Source: Tricholomella constricta (Eukaryota; Basidiomycota; Agaricomycetes; Agaricales; Lyophyllaceae). From it: DNA of 64,000 bases. Below are positions 10,293 to 21,300 of this stretch, piece after piece. The notes under the pieces were generated by a model that saw nothing but the letters and a program-made list of their open reading frames with translations, did no database searches and was not told the origin of the DNA. A program made the position numbers and the translations under genes. The stretch lies in the NCBI GenBank assembly GCA_013368375.1, contig JAACJP010000007.1, positions 868,001 through 932,000 of the forward strand. Direction: 5' to 3'. Every line of letters begins with the position of its first letter. The stretch's first letter is position 1.

Positions 10293-11304
10293 CTACAAGG
10301 GCGTCATTTTTCCAACCTTGATACCCATTTCAACAATTCCTACCAGGATTTTGAACAAGTTGCTATTTCTGAATTGATCATCGTCTGCCTCTAGATCGAT
10401 ATCTATGATTTCGCGAGTGATCTTAACCAACTTCATCGTTGGGTGGCCTTCCTCTATCGCCAAGGCAGTTTCATGAGGAATATGGGCAGTAACCACAATC
10501 AACTCCATCAAGGATGAGGTAGGATACATCATATGAACCTGAGATCCAATTTAGCCCAGCTCAGAATGTTCAGGAATAAAGCGACACTTACTGTGTAGTT
10601 GCCATCGTTCCATTCGGTTGGAACCTTGAGAGACATCTGACTTTGCGCCAACAACAGCAATTCTAATAGGTCAAGGATGTCGATATGGTCCGCGTCCTGC
10701 TTAGTGTACGGTGGTTCAATTTCGTCAAGCCTCTTTCCAGATTTGAACGCGTCTCGATAATGCGCATCGGTGTAATGATAGGTGGGAATTCCGTCGATAG
10801 CGGCTCCAGTAGCGCAAAGGGCGGTTTCCAATGGATCACCCGCAACTCTGAGTAAATCTTCGGTACCGAAGTTGAAGTCCACTTTATTCAACTTACACAA
10901 CCACTGAACGGTGTGATCAAGGAGATCTGGGATGAGCCTTCGTATCTCACGCGTATCCCCGATCTTCCGCGCAGCACGAATCTTGTCGACGTATGAAACG
11001 GAGTAGAGTGGTGGGGTGCCCGGATTTTGTCTTGGTAGATTTCCCCTGAGTAGAAGCTGGTCTTTTAGTGGCGAGCAAATTTCCTTGCCAACCGTGGTGA
11101 GAACATGTTGCCATTCAAGGGGATTGGCTCCCTTTAATGCGATGAAGGGGTTCGGAATTGTGATGGATGCGGGTGCTATAGTAGAAGATGTTCCAACCAG
11201 CACCGATTTAGCGTTGGGCTCTTTTCAGACATACTGTGAAGGGAGATGTTGTCAATGAGTATGGGAAACAGATCTTTGACGAATTTGAAGAATTGACCGT
11301 TCAT
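10293..11304 (-). CDS. Hypothetical protein, 299 residues
   Basis: Not recognised. Three exons on the minus strand, 11304-11235, 11175-10592 and 10538-10293, give an uninterrupted frame from ATG (MNGQFFKFVKDLF) to stop, with a GTATGT donor and a 59-nt first intron. The protein is mostly soluble and mixed helical, with an acidic, leucine-rich segment (HIDILDLLELLLLAQ) near residue 205-220. No signal peptide, membrane segment or catalytic motif is evident. It lies 100 bp from the end of P1. The exon structure is my own reconstruction; a smaller gene or an unannotated repeat-associated protein is possible. Confidence 0.5.
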
Positions 11305-11845
11305 ATTTATACACCTTCGGAGGATGCCGTATTGGCAGGCATCGCTAAGCTAGTCCACGTTTTTATTTTGGTCAACGGAGGGTGAAAATATCGCGACGAC
11401 GTGGTCCTCCTCGAAATTGAGGCCAAGGCCGACAGCTTTTTACCACAACACGCGGCGGAACTTTCGGCGCAAATGTGGCGCCGCAAGATGGCACTTAAAA
11501 AGGCTGGTATAAAGTCCTGGGACTCAGTGATCGACTAGTATCGACGACCATTTTTAGTGTGCATCAACGGCGTTCGGCAGTATTCTCCGCGGCATGGCTC
11601 AACGAGGTTCTAAGCCCCGTCGATGGAGATGTCAAGGAATCGCCACTCTAGCCCAAGGAGCTACAGGAAATTCGCGTCTCCGTTCCACTCTGTTTGGACA
11701 TATTCGACGATGGATTGCAGGCTGCGGAAGTGATCGCTCACCTAGCGTTTATTTCGAGATTGCCTCCGCCAGGCCCGAGTGCTTGAAGAATACCTGACTG
11801 TTCTAGAGTAGTAATATTCCTAAATGACAGAAGTATGTAAGATGC
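11305..11845. other. Intergenic; possible decayed coding sequence on + strand
   Basis: Frames on the plus strand look protein-like in pieces: around 11395-11538 (…AELSAQMWRRKMALKK…DSVID, stop) and 11592-11788 (WLNEVLSPVDGDV…, one internal TAG, then …AAEVIAHLAFISRL). They are broken by stops and have no clear start or splice links. This could be the relic of a gene. I see no transposon ends or RNA gene. Confidence 0.25.
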
Positions 11846-12577
11846 TCAGAAAACAAGCTGGCCCCAAGTCTGTGGGGCAAGAGCCTTGCTTGTCAGAGAG
11901 TTGAAGACCTTCTGTGCTTTGTCGCCTACCTTGGCAAGTTCGGCCGATGGGAAATCCCATGTGGTCTTCGAGGTATGAATGCTTGTCCTCGTCATCGTCG
12001 GTCGGCCTCGTCTTGCCTTCTTCGTAGCAAGACCGTCTGTGTCGCCGTCGTTGCGCTTGAGGCAGGCGTCATAAGCCTTCTCTGTCCAGAATTTCACGTC
12101 TTCGTAGTCTTCGGCTTTCAGAGATCGCGGTGGCGCCTTCAATGACAGAATATCGATGATTCGAGCGTAACGAATGTTGACCTTTTCGAGGAGCTTGTCA
12201 TAGTTTTGCCTACGTCAAACTCATCAATATGAAGATGATACATAAGACTCGCACTTACTTAACCTTTTCTTTTCTACCCGTGCTTCCAGTCGTACAACCT
12301 CCTTTGCAAGACGCGAATTCTCAAGCTTCAAATGATCAATTTCTGAATGATTATGCAGTGAATATGGTGCAACAGGGCTGTGGAAGGTGTGCGAATTGAA
12401 TTGGTGTGGCTGAAAATATAATTGCTGGGAATCGTGATTTTTGAGAGTGATAAAGATGGGCTTGAAGTAGTCGAGCTCACCTGTGGGCTCAGTTTGCTAA
12501 ATCCTCGTTTCTGAGTTGGGAGAAGCCTTGTCGTATGGACCTGATGGCTGCGAAGAATGAACATATGAATTAGACAT
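11846..12577 (-). CDS. Hypothetical coiled-coil protein, 208 residues
   Basis: Exons 12577-12541, 12480-12255 and 12209-11846 give a continuous frame starting MSNSYVHSSQPSGELDYF. The middle exon encodes a leucine-heptad coiled coil (HLKLENSRLAKEVVRLEARV). The last exon has a basic segment (TKKARRGRPT) after SLKAEDYEDVKFWTEKAY, a signature I associate with an expanded family of unknown function in mushroom-forming fungi. Those proteins usually continue beyond the position where this one stops (WGQLVF), so a 3'-truncated family member or a missed last exon is possible. The function is unknown; the layout (coiled coil plus basic stretch) would suit a nuclear protein, which is inference. Confidence 0.5.
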
Positions 12578-12922
12578 ATGTCGATGTTGGGCTTCCGAAT
12601 TCAAGAAATAGGATTGAACATTTGGTGGTTCGGAATGCAGATGTAGGGCAAGTACGTAGTTAAGAATTCGGGCTCGCTGTCGCTTGATACCTTCGGCACT
12701 CGCATAACTAGGGAAGGCGAGGCAAGACACCGATCCCAGAAAGGTTAAGATTGTCGGGAGGCGGCGTTTGGAGGACTACGTGGAAGCAAACAAGGAGCCG
12801 TGGATCCCCAAGTAACATTATCACAGAAGTCGCTTCATAATCCCGGATTAGCTATACATATGTGTACTGGAAAAGGATGTTAACACAGAGCGAGTTGCCC
12901 TGTAACTGACTTGCATACCATA
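12578..12922. other. Intergenic between divergent-start hypothetical gene and SWC5 3' end
   Basis: Upstream region of the coiled-coil gene and 3' flank of SWC5. No open frame of note, no repeat and no RNA gene was seen. Confidence 0.5.
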
Positions 12923-13810
12923 TTACAAAGGTCGTCGACGTTTGCTGCCCTTGCTGGCCTCCAACACATGATCTCTACGTTCGTCCACCCTGTTCAAAAA
13001 TTCCACCTTGTCAAGGTAACCACCTCCTCTTCTATTGGTTTCCAGCTCGTCCTTGAGACCTGAACCCTCCGAACCCTGCACATGAGCCCGCCAGTCCATC
13101 GCAGATTTTTCAAGCGTCGATAGCTTCTTGGCCTTCTGCGAAGATGCCGTAGGGATAGCAGCTAGGGATACCTTCGATTTGCGGGGACCCGGCCGCTTTG
13201 CAGGAGGTTTAATGGATGTAGAGGGCTCAGAGGGTGCCGCGGACATCTCTGGCGTTCCCGGCAATATGGAGGTATTGGCTTCTGGCGGCGCCTCGTCCGT
13301 CAGGGGGGCGTGCCACAAAGGCCATTTCTTTGCGTCGGCGGAGTCTGCAGGAACTTCAACGACTTCTCTGGCCGATTGGGTTGGTGGGATTCATGGAGTG
13401 AGGGGCATTGCAAACATACACGACGGTTTCTCCAGCGAATTTGTACCGTTTCTCAATCTTTACCGTCTCTTTCACAGACTCTGCTAGTGGTTTGGAGGAT
13501 GTCGCGGATAGAGATGCCTGAAATGACGACCATAAGGCGTCTCTCGACCTAGTGAAAAACATTTCGTTCAGAAGCCTCATTAAAGAAAACGATAGAACTC
13601 ACTTTTTCTTTTCCGCTTCGTCTTGTTCTCGCGGTGGGGGCGACGATGTTCGTTGGCGTTTAGAATCCGGTTCATCATCCGATTCTGATGAATCTGGAGA
13701 AATGGGTCAGAGTGCCATTAGAGAAAAGGGTGGGATAGCCTACCAGCTTCAGCTGGAGGGACGTATTCCTCGTCCTCGGAATCTGAGTCGTGGGCCTGCT
13801 GCGTGGACAT
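12923..13810 (-). CDS. SWC5: SWR1-complex protein 5 (BCNT/CFDP1 family)
   Basis: Subunit of the SWR1 chromatin remodeller, which exchanges H2A for H2A.Z in nuclear nucleosomes. Exons 13810-13744, 13693-13603, 13548-13420 and 13367-12923 give 243 residues. The N terminus is acidic (DSDSEDEEYVPP, then DSSESDDE), the histone-binding feature of Swc5. A middle block has the family signature ALWSSFQAS followed by VKIEKRYKFAGE. The C-terminal BCNT domain is clear: LSTLEKSAMDWRAHV, then GLKDELETNRRGGGYLDKVEFLNRVDER. Length fits fungal homologues (about 230-300). It shares a 306-bp upstream region with the SET-domain gene transcribed the other way. Confidence 0.9.
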
Positions 13811-14116
13811 GGCGGTCACTAGATCGAGTAGCCAAACTGTTGCCGCCACTTCTCACGGACAGGTTCTCCTCAACCACATCGACGAGATGGCGATTTATAC
13901 GTGCTCTGAGTGATGCACTCATAGGCTCTCGCCGCAGGCATGAACCAACTGCACGACCTGTAATAACGATTCCGCGTCGTCCGAAATTCCCGAAGGTGTT
14001 CCTCAGGATCAAGAAGGAACTAGCTGTGCGCGATTCAACTGCCCATAGACGGGTACATCATCTCCAAAGGAATGACAGGTGCTCTCTACTCCAGCACTAG
14101 GTCTAATGAGGTGGAC

Positions 14117-15451
14117 ATGGAGACTAATGATTGCAGCACGAAAGGTATGTCCTCATGGCAAGCGTTAGAGCAACTGATAATTACCACCTCGGTTGGTAGA
14201 TAAGATCAACACTCTCTCCACCGTACACGCCCTCCAAGATGATTTAGCACACAACGACCTCGTCTACGTCACCCTCCCCCAATCACCCTCTCCCAACACC
14301 AAACTAGCCGATGACCCCGACGGCTGGACACAGTGCCTCCTCCGCCGCCCTGCCTTGAACAATATCCTCTCCACACCTGACTTTCCTATACGGCCACAGT
14401 GCCCCCCGGACGTCTGCTTCCAGATCCGTCCCTCGCAACATGGCTTGGGCATGTTCGCCACGCGCGATCTCTCCATGGGTGAACACATCCTCACCGAACG
14501 CCCGCTGACAGTGACGCCTACCACCATCCCCATGCCAAATCTCGCAAAGAGCCTCGTGCGGCTGGGGCTCACAGACGAGCAGCGCAGCCAGGCGATCTTG
14601 GACCAATGGGAGTCCGCCTTCCTGCGCCCGTGCTTTGAAAGTCTTGATGCGGAGACACAGGCGGCGTTTCTTGATCTGGCGAACAGCCATTCTAAGGACG
14701 GGAGCGGGCCTATCTTGGGAGTCATCAGGACCAATGGATTCGAGGTGGCGGGCGTTGTGGATCCCGAGCCAAACGGCGAGTACGCCGCTGTGTGCAAAAT
14801 AATGTGCCGGATTAATCATAGGTATGTAAGAATTCTCCATCGTCCTTGTTTTGAAATCTCCCATCTCAGTATACCGATTCTAGCTGCAGCCCATCCGCCG
14901 ATCGGCTGTTCGACATCCCTTCGTTCTCGTTCCAACTCAGGGCCACGCGGGACATCAAAGAGGGTGACGAGATCTTCGTATCATACTGCAACGTCCTCGA
15001 GCCCGCTGCGGATCGCCAAGAGTATCTTGCGTCCTACGGAATAACTTGTGCCTGCACTTCCTGTAAACCCGATACCACCGCCTCTGACCGGCGACGTCTC
15101 GCTCTCCGCGCGAGCATCGACGCCATCGACGAAGACTTCGATATCTGGATGGCCGACCCCCTCCTCGCTGACGACTATACCATCAATATTAGCCTGCGCT
15201 GGATCACTGTCATTGAGCAGGAGGCGTTAGAGGCGTCGGACGCGTACAGGCACCATCTCCATGCCATCGTTAGGGCGTATGTCGCGCTGGGCGATGGTGA
15301 GTATGCGGCAAAGTACGGGAGGATACTGGGGCTATGGGCGCTGGGGCAGTCGGGGAAAGAGGATATGTTGAGGCGGATGGAGAGTTTGGAGTATCTGAGG
15401 GGTCGACCGGATTGGGGCATGCGTGTTTGTGTGGATCATGAAGAGGAATGA
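14117..15451 (+). CDS. SET-domain protein (SMYD/Set5-like methyltransferase)
   Basis: Exons 14117-14144, 14200-14821 and 14884-15451 encode 405 residues; the start ATG begins METNDC and the first exon is only 28 nt. The SET domain is split in the usual way for fungal SMYD-like proteins. It has GLGMFATRDLSMGEHILTER near residue 97-117, then the NHSCSPSA cofactor/knot motif formed exactly across the second intron, then IKEGDEIFVSYC and a post-SET cysteine cluster (CACTSC). No MYND finger is visible between the halves. It probably methylates lysine on a histone or non-histone protein; the substrate cannot be inferred. The pogo element P2 inserted at the TA 63 bp after the stop codon, so it may lie in the 3' UTR. 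Confidence 0.85.
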
Positions 15452-15683
15452 TTCCGAACTTCGGTTCTGGGCATGAGCATACCTGTAGATATGACTGCTA
15501 GGTTACAAGCAATTACAGTCGAAGCTGTCATAACCCATAGGTGTCGGTGGATGCCAAAACCTATGGGTTTTTAGGAGATTATGGGTTACCACAGATGTTG
15601 TTGTAGGGTCATTTCCGAGCTTTATAAATGTCTTATCAGGCCTTTTTATGCACATTGGAGGGTATATTAAGGGTATTCTACAT

Positions 15684-17853
15684 CTAGGAGCTGCGCGAAC
15701 TAAAATAATCCGGAATAGCACTTGGTTTGAGAGATTTGAACTCATCCAGGCGCGTCTGACGGCCGAAACTCGAGAGTATTGCTTCTAACTTGCGCGCAAA
15801 AGGTTCATCGATGTCCGAGACAAAAGTCCGAAGGGTTGATGCAGCGAGAAGAGCTTCCCGGCGTGATGGCCTTGCCTCCACATCATCTGAGTCATCACCA
15901 CCGTTACCCTCGATGTCTTCCTCTGCCTCGCGTCGAGCCAGAACCGCATCAAAGATATCCTGATCAGTTCCATCGTCGTATATGAGATTCTCGTTCTGTG
16001 GGTTCAGGATTTCGGCGAGATCCATCCTGTTGTGTGGCTGCAAGACACCGATTGCCTCGAGATGAGACAGTGACGTCAAGACCTCCCGTTCAGCTGCAAA
16101 AATAGCTGCATCCGCGGGATCATTGTTAACGAGTGAAGAGATCGGTAGACTCGGAGCAGGGGCAGTGGTCGGAGCTGAGTTGATAAGAGTGTCGGGGAGA
16201 ATGCCAGACTTGCGCCAGCAGTTGCGTATTGTTGTGGTGTCAACTTCCTTCCATGCGGCGTCAGCCATCCGCATGGATTCGAGGATGTTGATGCTGTAGA
16301 TATCTGCAGGAGTGACACCGCTATCGTAGCGATCAATGGCGCGATTCATAAAACGGGAGCGGTAATGAGCCTTGAAGCATCGAATGATACCCGCGTCCAG
16401 TGGCTGAACATGCGCTGTGAGGTTTGGGCTGAAATTCTCGACGCGAATATTGGTGAGGTCATCGGGAGGGTTATGCGCACTGAAGTTGTCCTGAAGGAGC
16501 AACACCTTACGGCCCGATAGACGCAATTGCGCATCCCAGTCACGGATCCATTCTTGATAAAGCACTGTGGTCATCCAGGCCTTCGCGTTGTTGCGATAAT
16601 AAAAACCAAGATCAGCACCTGTCTTTTTCTGAAAGGCTCGAGGCTGTTTGGCCTTTCCAATAATGAACGGCGGGAACTTCTCGGTGCCAGAAGCGTTGGC
16701 CGTAAATGCATAAGTTAGGCGCTTCTTATCTGCCTTCACCCCCGACATCTGCTTGTCCATGAGTCCTCTATCTGGCGGCATGCTATGAGATGGTGAGTTC
16801 GATTCAAATGTAGAAAATGACTGGCACACTCACCCCCAGAAATGACCGGTCTCATCCATATTGAAGATATCATTCAACTGATACTTATGCTTTGCGATGA
16901 GGTCACGTAGACGCTGGCGCTCATGCTCGATCTCGTTAGGATCCGCCGACCCAGCCTCTCCATGGCGCTTGAGGCTGCGTAAACCACATCGCTTCTTTAA
17001 TGCTGCCAGCCATCCGTCACTCAATTCCAGCCTCTCGTCCTTCGGTATGCATTTCATGTCTGCGAACCGAGTCCATTTCTGCCTTAGGATTTCGCCGCTG
17101 ACATGGAGTCCATCTGACATCGCCTTCTGGACCCAGAGCTCAAGCATCTCGTTAACCTCGGGATGTTCTGTCTGTCTTACGCGCTTGATGTTTCCTTCCC
17201 GTCCTCGTGACTGCTCCTCAGCATATTGCTTCCGAATTTTATCCTCGTCTTTTATCCATGCTGATACCAGGGGCTGTTTCATGCGAAGATTGGGATAGGT
17301 TCGGTCCCAGTGTGCAGCCGTCTTCCCTTGACTGAACTTCGGGCCCTGAGCATGATGCCAATCAAGGATCTCGACCTTCTGCTTGACGGTTGCATTCTCT
17401 TTTTTGGTAAACACTGGCAGTGCTTTCTTCTTCTGTGCTTGGGGAACAACCTTTCGGTTTTCTGGGCCTGTGAAATGAATTTGTGTCTGTCCATGTTTCC
17501 ATACAAGCTGTAAATTGCAACGACGTACGCTTTCGTTTGTTTCCCGCGGCTTTCTTCGCAAAACCTCCTCCAAGCTCTTTGAGCTTTTCAACAAGAGTTT
17601 GATCTTGAGTACTCAGTCGTTCCAGCCCGCGTTCGTAGTCGGAGGCGTTCTCTAGGACTTCGAGAACTTTCTCCTCATCCACCAGATTCCCTTCGTGGTC
17701 TAACCACTGCTCGTCGGCATCGGAAATGGTTTTTTTCTCGCGTAGATGTTCCAAAAGCGACTCTCGACGTGCTTTCACTTGCTCCTTTAGCTTAGCAAGG
17801 CCCGCCTTCAGTGTTTCTAAAGCTTTCGTCGACATTTGAGGTTGTGCCGCCAT
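15684..17853 (-). CDS. Pogo-type (CENP-B/jerky-like) DDE transposase
   Basis: Exons 17853-17529, 17467-16834 and 16782-15684 give 685 residues without a break. After an N-terminal helical region come a psq-type helix-turn-helix (ILDWHHAQGPKFSQGKTAA) and a CENP-B-type DNA-binding segment (EMLELWVQKAMSDG to LKKRCGLRSLKRHGE). The DDE_1 catalytic domain follows: first Asp in FNMDETGHFWG (split by intron 2), second Asp in LLLQDNFSAH, and a final acidic residue in the VQPLDAGIIRCFKAHY block. The C terminus is acidic. It would cut and paste P-family elements at TA sites. MULE2 lies 111 bp upstream of the start codon, so normal transcription may be altered while the protein itself is intact. Confidence 0.92.
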
Positions 17854-17955
17854 GACAGACGGTGCCGAAATTCAAGATATTGGGGTAGGCCCTGTTTCAT
17901 TAATTATAATTTATGGCCCTTTCGAGCTCGCCAAGACGCGTTCAACTTATTGGCC

Positions 17956-17964
17956 TTCATATCA
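17956..17964. repeat. MULE2 target-site duplication, left copy
   Basis: TTCATATCA next to the left MULE2 end, repeated at 23978-23986. Nine bases is the usual Mutator-superfamily length, and the single unduplicated copy is present in P1. Confidence 0.93.
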
Positions 17965-18332
17965 GGATAATTCTATTTGTGAACCCCCATAATCTGTGAA
18001 CCCCCCTCCCGAGCTGACAAATCTTCTACGGAGATGGCCGTGGTCACACATCACTGAGTTAGCAGTCACATCAGGAAAAAGTAGGAATTTATTGCGAAGT
18101 ATCCCTAGTCTGTTTGCTGTCAACGGCAATGCCTCATGCTCATGACTACATCCGTGAACGGGTCTCCTCGAGTTGCTACACCATTGCCTCGATACCCCTT
18201 TTCCGCGCTCGAGAACGAAGTCAAAATGCAGCAGTTGACTATGTTGCTAGGGCGGATATAGATTTCTAACCGCTCATACTGGTTTATAGGGCACAACGAT
18301 AATGGCATTCAGCTCAAGCCCACAGATTTTCC

Positions 18333-21300
18333 ATGTCCGACTTTGAGGCTTACGCCTCACCATGGCCTTCTGCAGCATACTCTGCAGAGTTTTTCTCATC
18401 TGTCACCTTCAGAAGCGTCTCCGAACTCACTTATCCCACAATCGCTCCTGAGAAATCCCTTGTCTCATTTGTATTTGAGGTAGATGTGCCCGCCAATGCT
18501 GCTGCCACAGTTATCCTGCCTGGCGAGGTCATCCCACATCTAAGTGATGTACTGAACATCTCATCCGAAATGCGACATGCATACACACAAGGCATGCGTT
18601 CCGTAGCGATACACCTTTCTCTTCCGTCCGGTGATATTTGGAGACGTTACCACTTCTCTAAGGTGCGTATTTGCCATTTTTATTCAGTTATCCTGCAGAA
18701 TCTGATGCGCTTTTTTGGATAGATCACCTTGTTCAAGGTGATCAATAACAAAAAAATTGCCATTTTTGCCGCTCAAAAGCTTTCTCACCATATTGTGTCA
18801 CTCAATTCAATGCCGACGGTGTTACGAGAGCGCTTTCTTAGCCAACGCATTTTCACATCCATCCGTGGTTTTCATGTTACCGATTTTCCATTATGGAAGC
18901 TCAGTGATCTCATGGAGGAGACGTGGATCGAAGAAGACATCATGAACGCACTTGCTGAGCTCACTTATTTCAAACGAGCAGCTTTGACGCCCTCTCAGAA
19001 CCCGCCCCCGTATCTCTATCTCCCAACAAAATTCCTTGTTGATGCCCGCTATCTCTTCAATCAGAGCCCTCGTGTTTACAGCCCGGAACTTCTGTCATTT
19101 CGTCGCCGAATGTTGTCAACAACAGTTGACCTTATCAGTCTGTTGTCCTGGCTACAGGATCATTATTCGGCCTACATCCTCAGTGATGCTAACCTTCTTC
19201 ACGGAGACTCATTGGGTCACCTGGCCGAGGTCAACGACCTGGTCGTTCTACAGTGGATACTCGCTGGTATCCCACGCGCATCTCCCCGAAGTGTTCGTGA
19301 AATCTCTGTACCTCAGCAGAACAACACTGGTGTGGGTTCCGGAAGCTGTGGAATTGCGTCGCATGATCTAATCACCTCATATTTTGAGATCACTGCATCA
19401 ACACGTTGGACAAGCTCGACATCAGGAGACTTTCGCAATCAAGCACTTCAGGATCTCATTCACTATGATCAGATTGCTTCCGAATTGACCACGGTGAGTT
19501 ACTATGTCACATAATGTGTCCCTATTCTCACTTAGCATCTGTAGGCCTTCGTCGATTGGGCGGAACCTTGCATTCCGATAGATGATAGTAGCGAGGCCCC
19601 TGCATTTTGTGGTTATGCAGATTTTAACATGTATACGCCTCTTGTAAGTGACATTGTGCATCTACCGGTGAACAGGATATTGTAATGACTTAAGTGCCCA
19701 ATAGGAGACTCATCCCATCCACCAATTTCTGACTGAAACACGTATCCGTGACATCCCAGTCAAACCTTGTGGCTTCACGGGCAAAATATCACTGGTTGAT
19801 TCTCTGCCTTCGGCCTCTCTCGATGTTGGGCATGTGAATCTCGAACTTGAAGATCATGAAAAACCATCAAGCCTGCAATTTTCGCCAAGACTACCTAACT
19901 TCGAAATCAAACTACCCCGTATGTCGTTGCTGCTCTTGATAAGGAAATTTACTTATTTCGGTTACAGGAACTCCATCAGACGACAAGTCAATTATCGATC
20001 TCATTTCACCACCTTCAAGCCTAAAATCCAAGTCGAAGACCTTGCTGCCAGACCATTACATCGATCTTACATCACCATCGCCGAGCTGCAATCGGTCAGG
20101 TGTGACATCGCGTCCACCTTTATTCAAGCGATCACGAACGGACTCGATTGAATTTATATCCCTACCCACTACCCCAGAGGCATCGCTAAAGGCACCTCCC
20201 GTACTGCTACCAGTAACACGGTTAGCAGTTGTCAAACGTGCTAGAAGTGACTCAATCGAAATCATTTCGGACCGAATTTTGGCCAAATCTGACTTCAAAC
20301 CTTTACCATCTTTGCACCCACCACCCACAAGGCGTCTACCAGCAGTAAAGCGGGCCCGAACAGGTTCTATCGAGATCATCCCCCCTCCAACGTCTGCCAA
20401 ACTTGACCTGAAGCCTGATGTCAAATTCCAGCGCACGGATACACCGGTTTCTGGTGTTATCCGGGTTGGGAGTTTTTTCAAGACATGGGAGGCTGCGCAA
20501 TATGCGATCTATGAGCGGGAGGCTGCACTCGGGCACAAGTGGATCAGGAACCAGACGAAAATGAAGAACAACAGCATTTGTCGTAGAGTCACCTTCCGAT
20601 GTCATCGACAATCTACTCATACCCCGAAGAATTCGATGGCGATCGATCCTTCAGATCGTCGTCGTGGACAGTCCTCGCGTGTTGGATGTCAGGCACATGT
20701 CAACGTGTGTAAAAATCCTGGGGGCTGGCATGTCAGTACCATTGCATTCGAGCATAATCATGATCGGAGTATTCCTATCGGTGGAACCATTTCACGACCA
20801 CCAACACATGAGCAACGAGCAGCTATCACTGATCTTGCTAGGATTCCGAACCTTCGACGGTCACAAGTTATGGACATAGTCAAGAATCACCCCGAATTCA
20901 GCAAGCCGCTCGAACCCCGGCAAATCTCAAACATTATTACCAAGGCTCGCAGTGACTCCCGCAATGAAATTTCTGCTGCTGGCGGAGATTTTATCGCTAT
21001 CCTTGCAGCATTGAAGGAGAAAAGCGACACAGCTGGCTGGAACTACGATGTTCTCACTGATGAGACCAACACCGTCACAGCTGTCTTTTGGCAATCTGAC
21101 ACTCAAGTGGAGCTCGGCCGACGCTTCCATGACATCCTGCTCAACGACAATTCCTATAATCGAAACAACTGTGGTTATCCTCTCAATCTCGGTATCATCG
21201 TCGACTCATATGGCAAGTCTCGCAATGTTTTCCAGGTCATCCACGCAAGAGAGGATGCACAAACTCATTCTTGGGTTCTTCGTTGCCACGTCAAGAGTGC

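Noticed and set aside
11150..11310. The 299-residue hypothetical gene seemed to lack an ATG
   Set aside because: An upstream exon (11304-11235) joined by a 59-nt GTATGT intron supplies an ATG in frame.
12497..12577. Apparent in-frame TAG shortly after the start of the coiled-coil gene, suggesting a pseudogene
   Set aside because: A 60-nt intron with GTCCAT donor and CCCACAG acceptor removes the stop and keeps frame, so the gene reads through.
13552..14100. 182-codon plus-strand open frame opposite SWC5
   Set aside because: It overlaps the SWC5 exons and shared promoter, is Arg/Ser-rich without domain features, and SWC5 has clear homology on the other strand.
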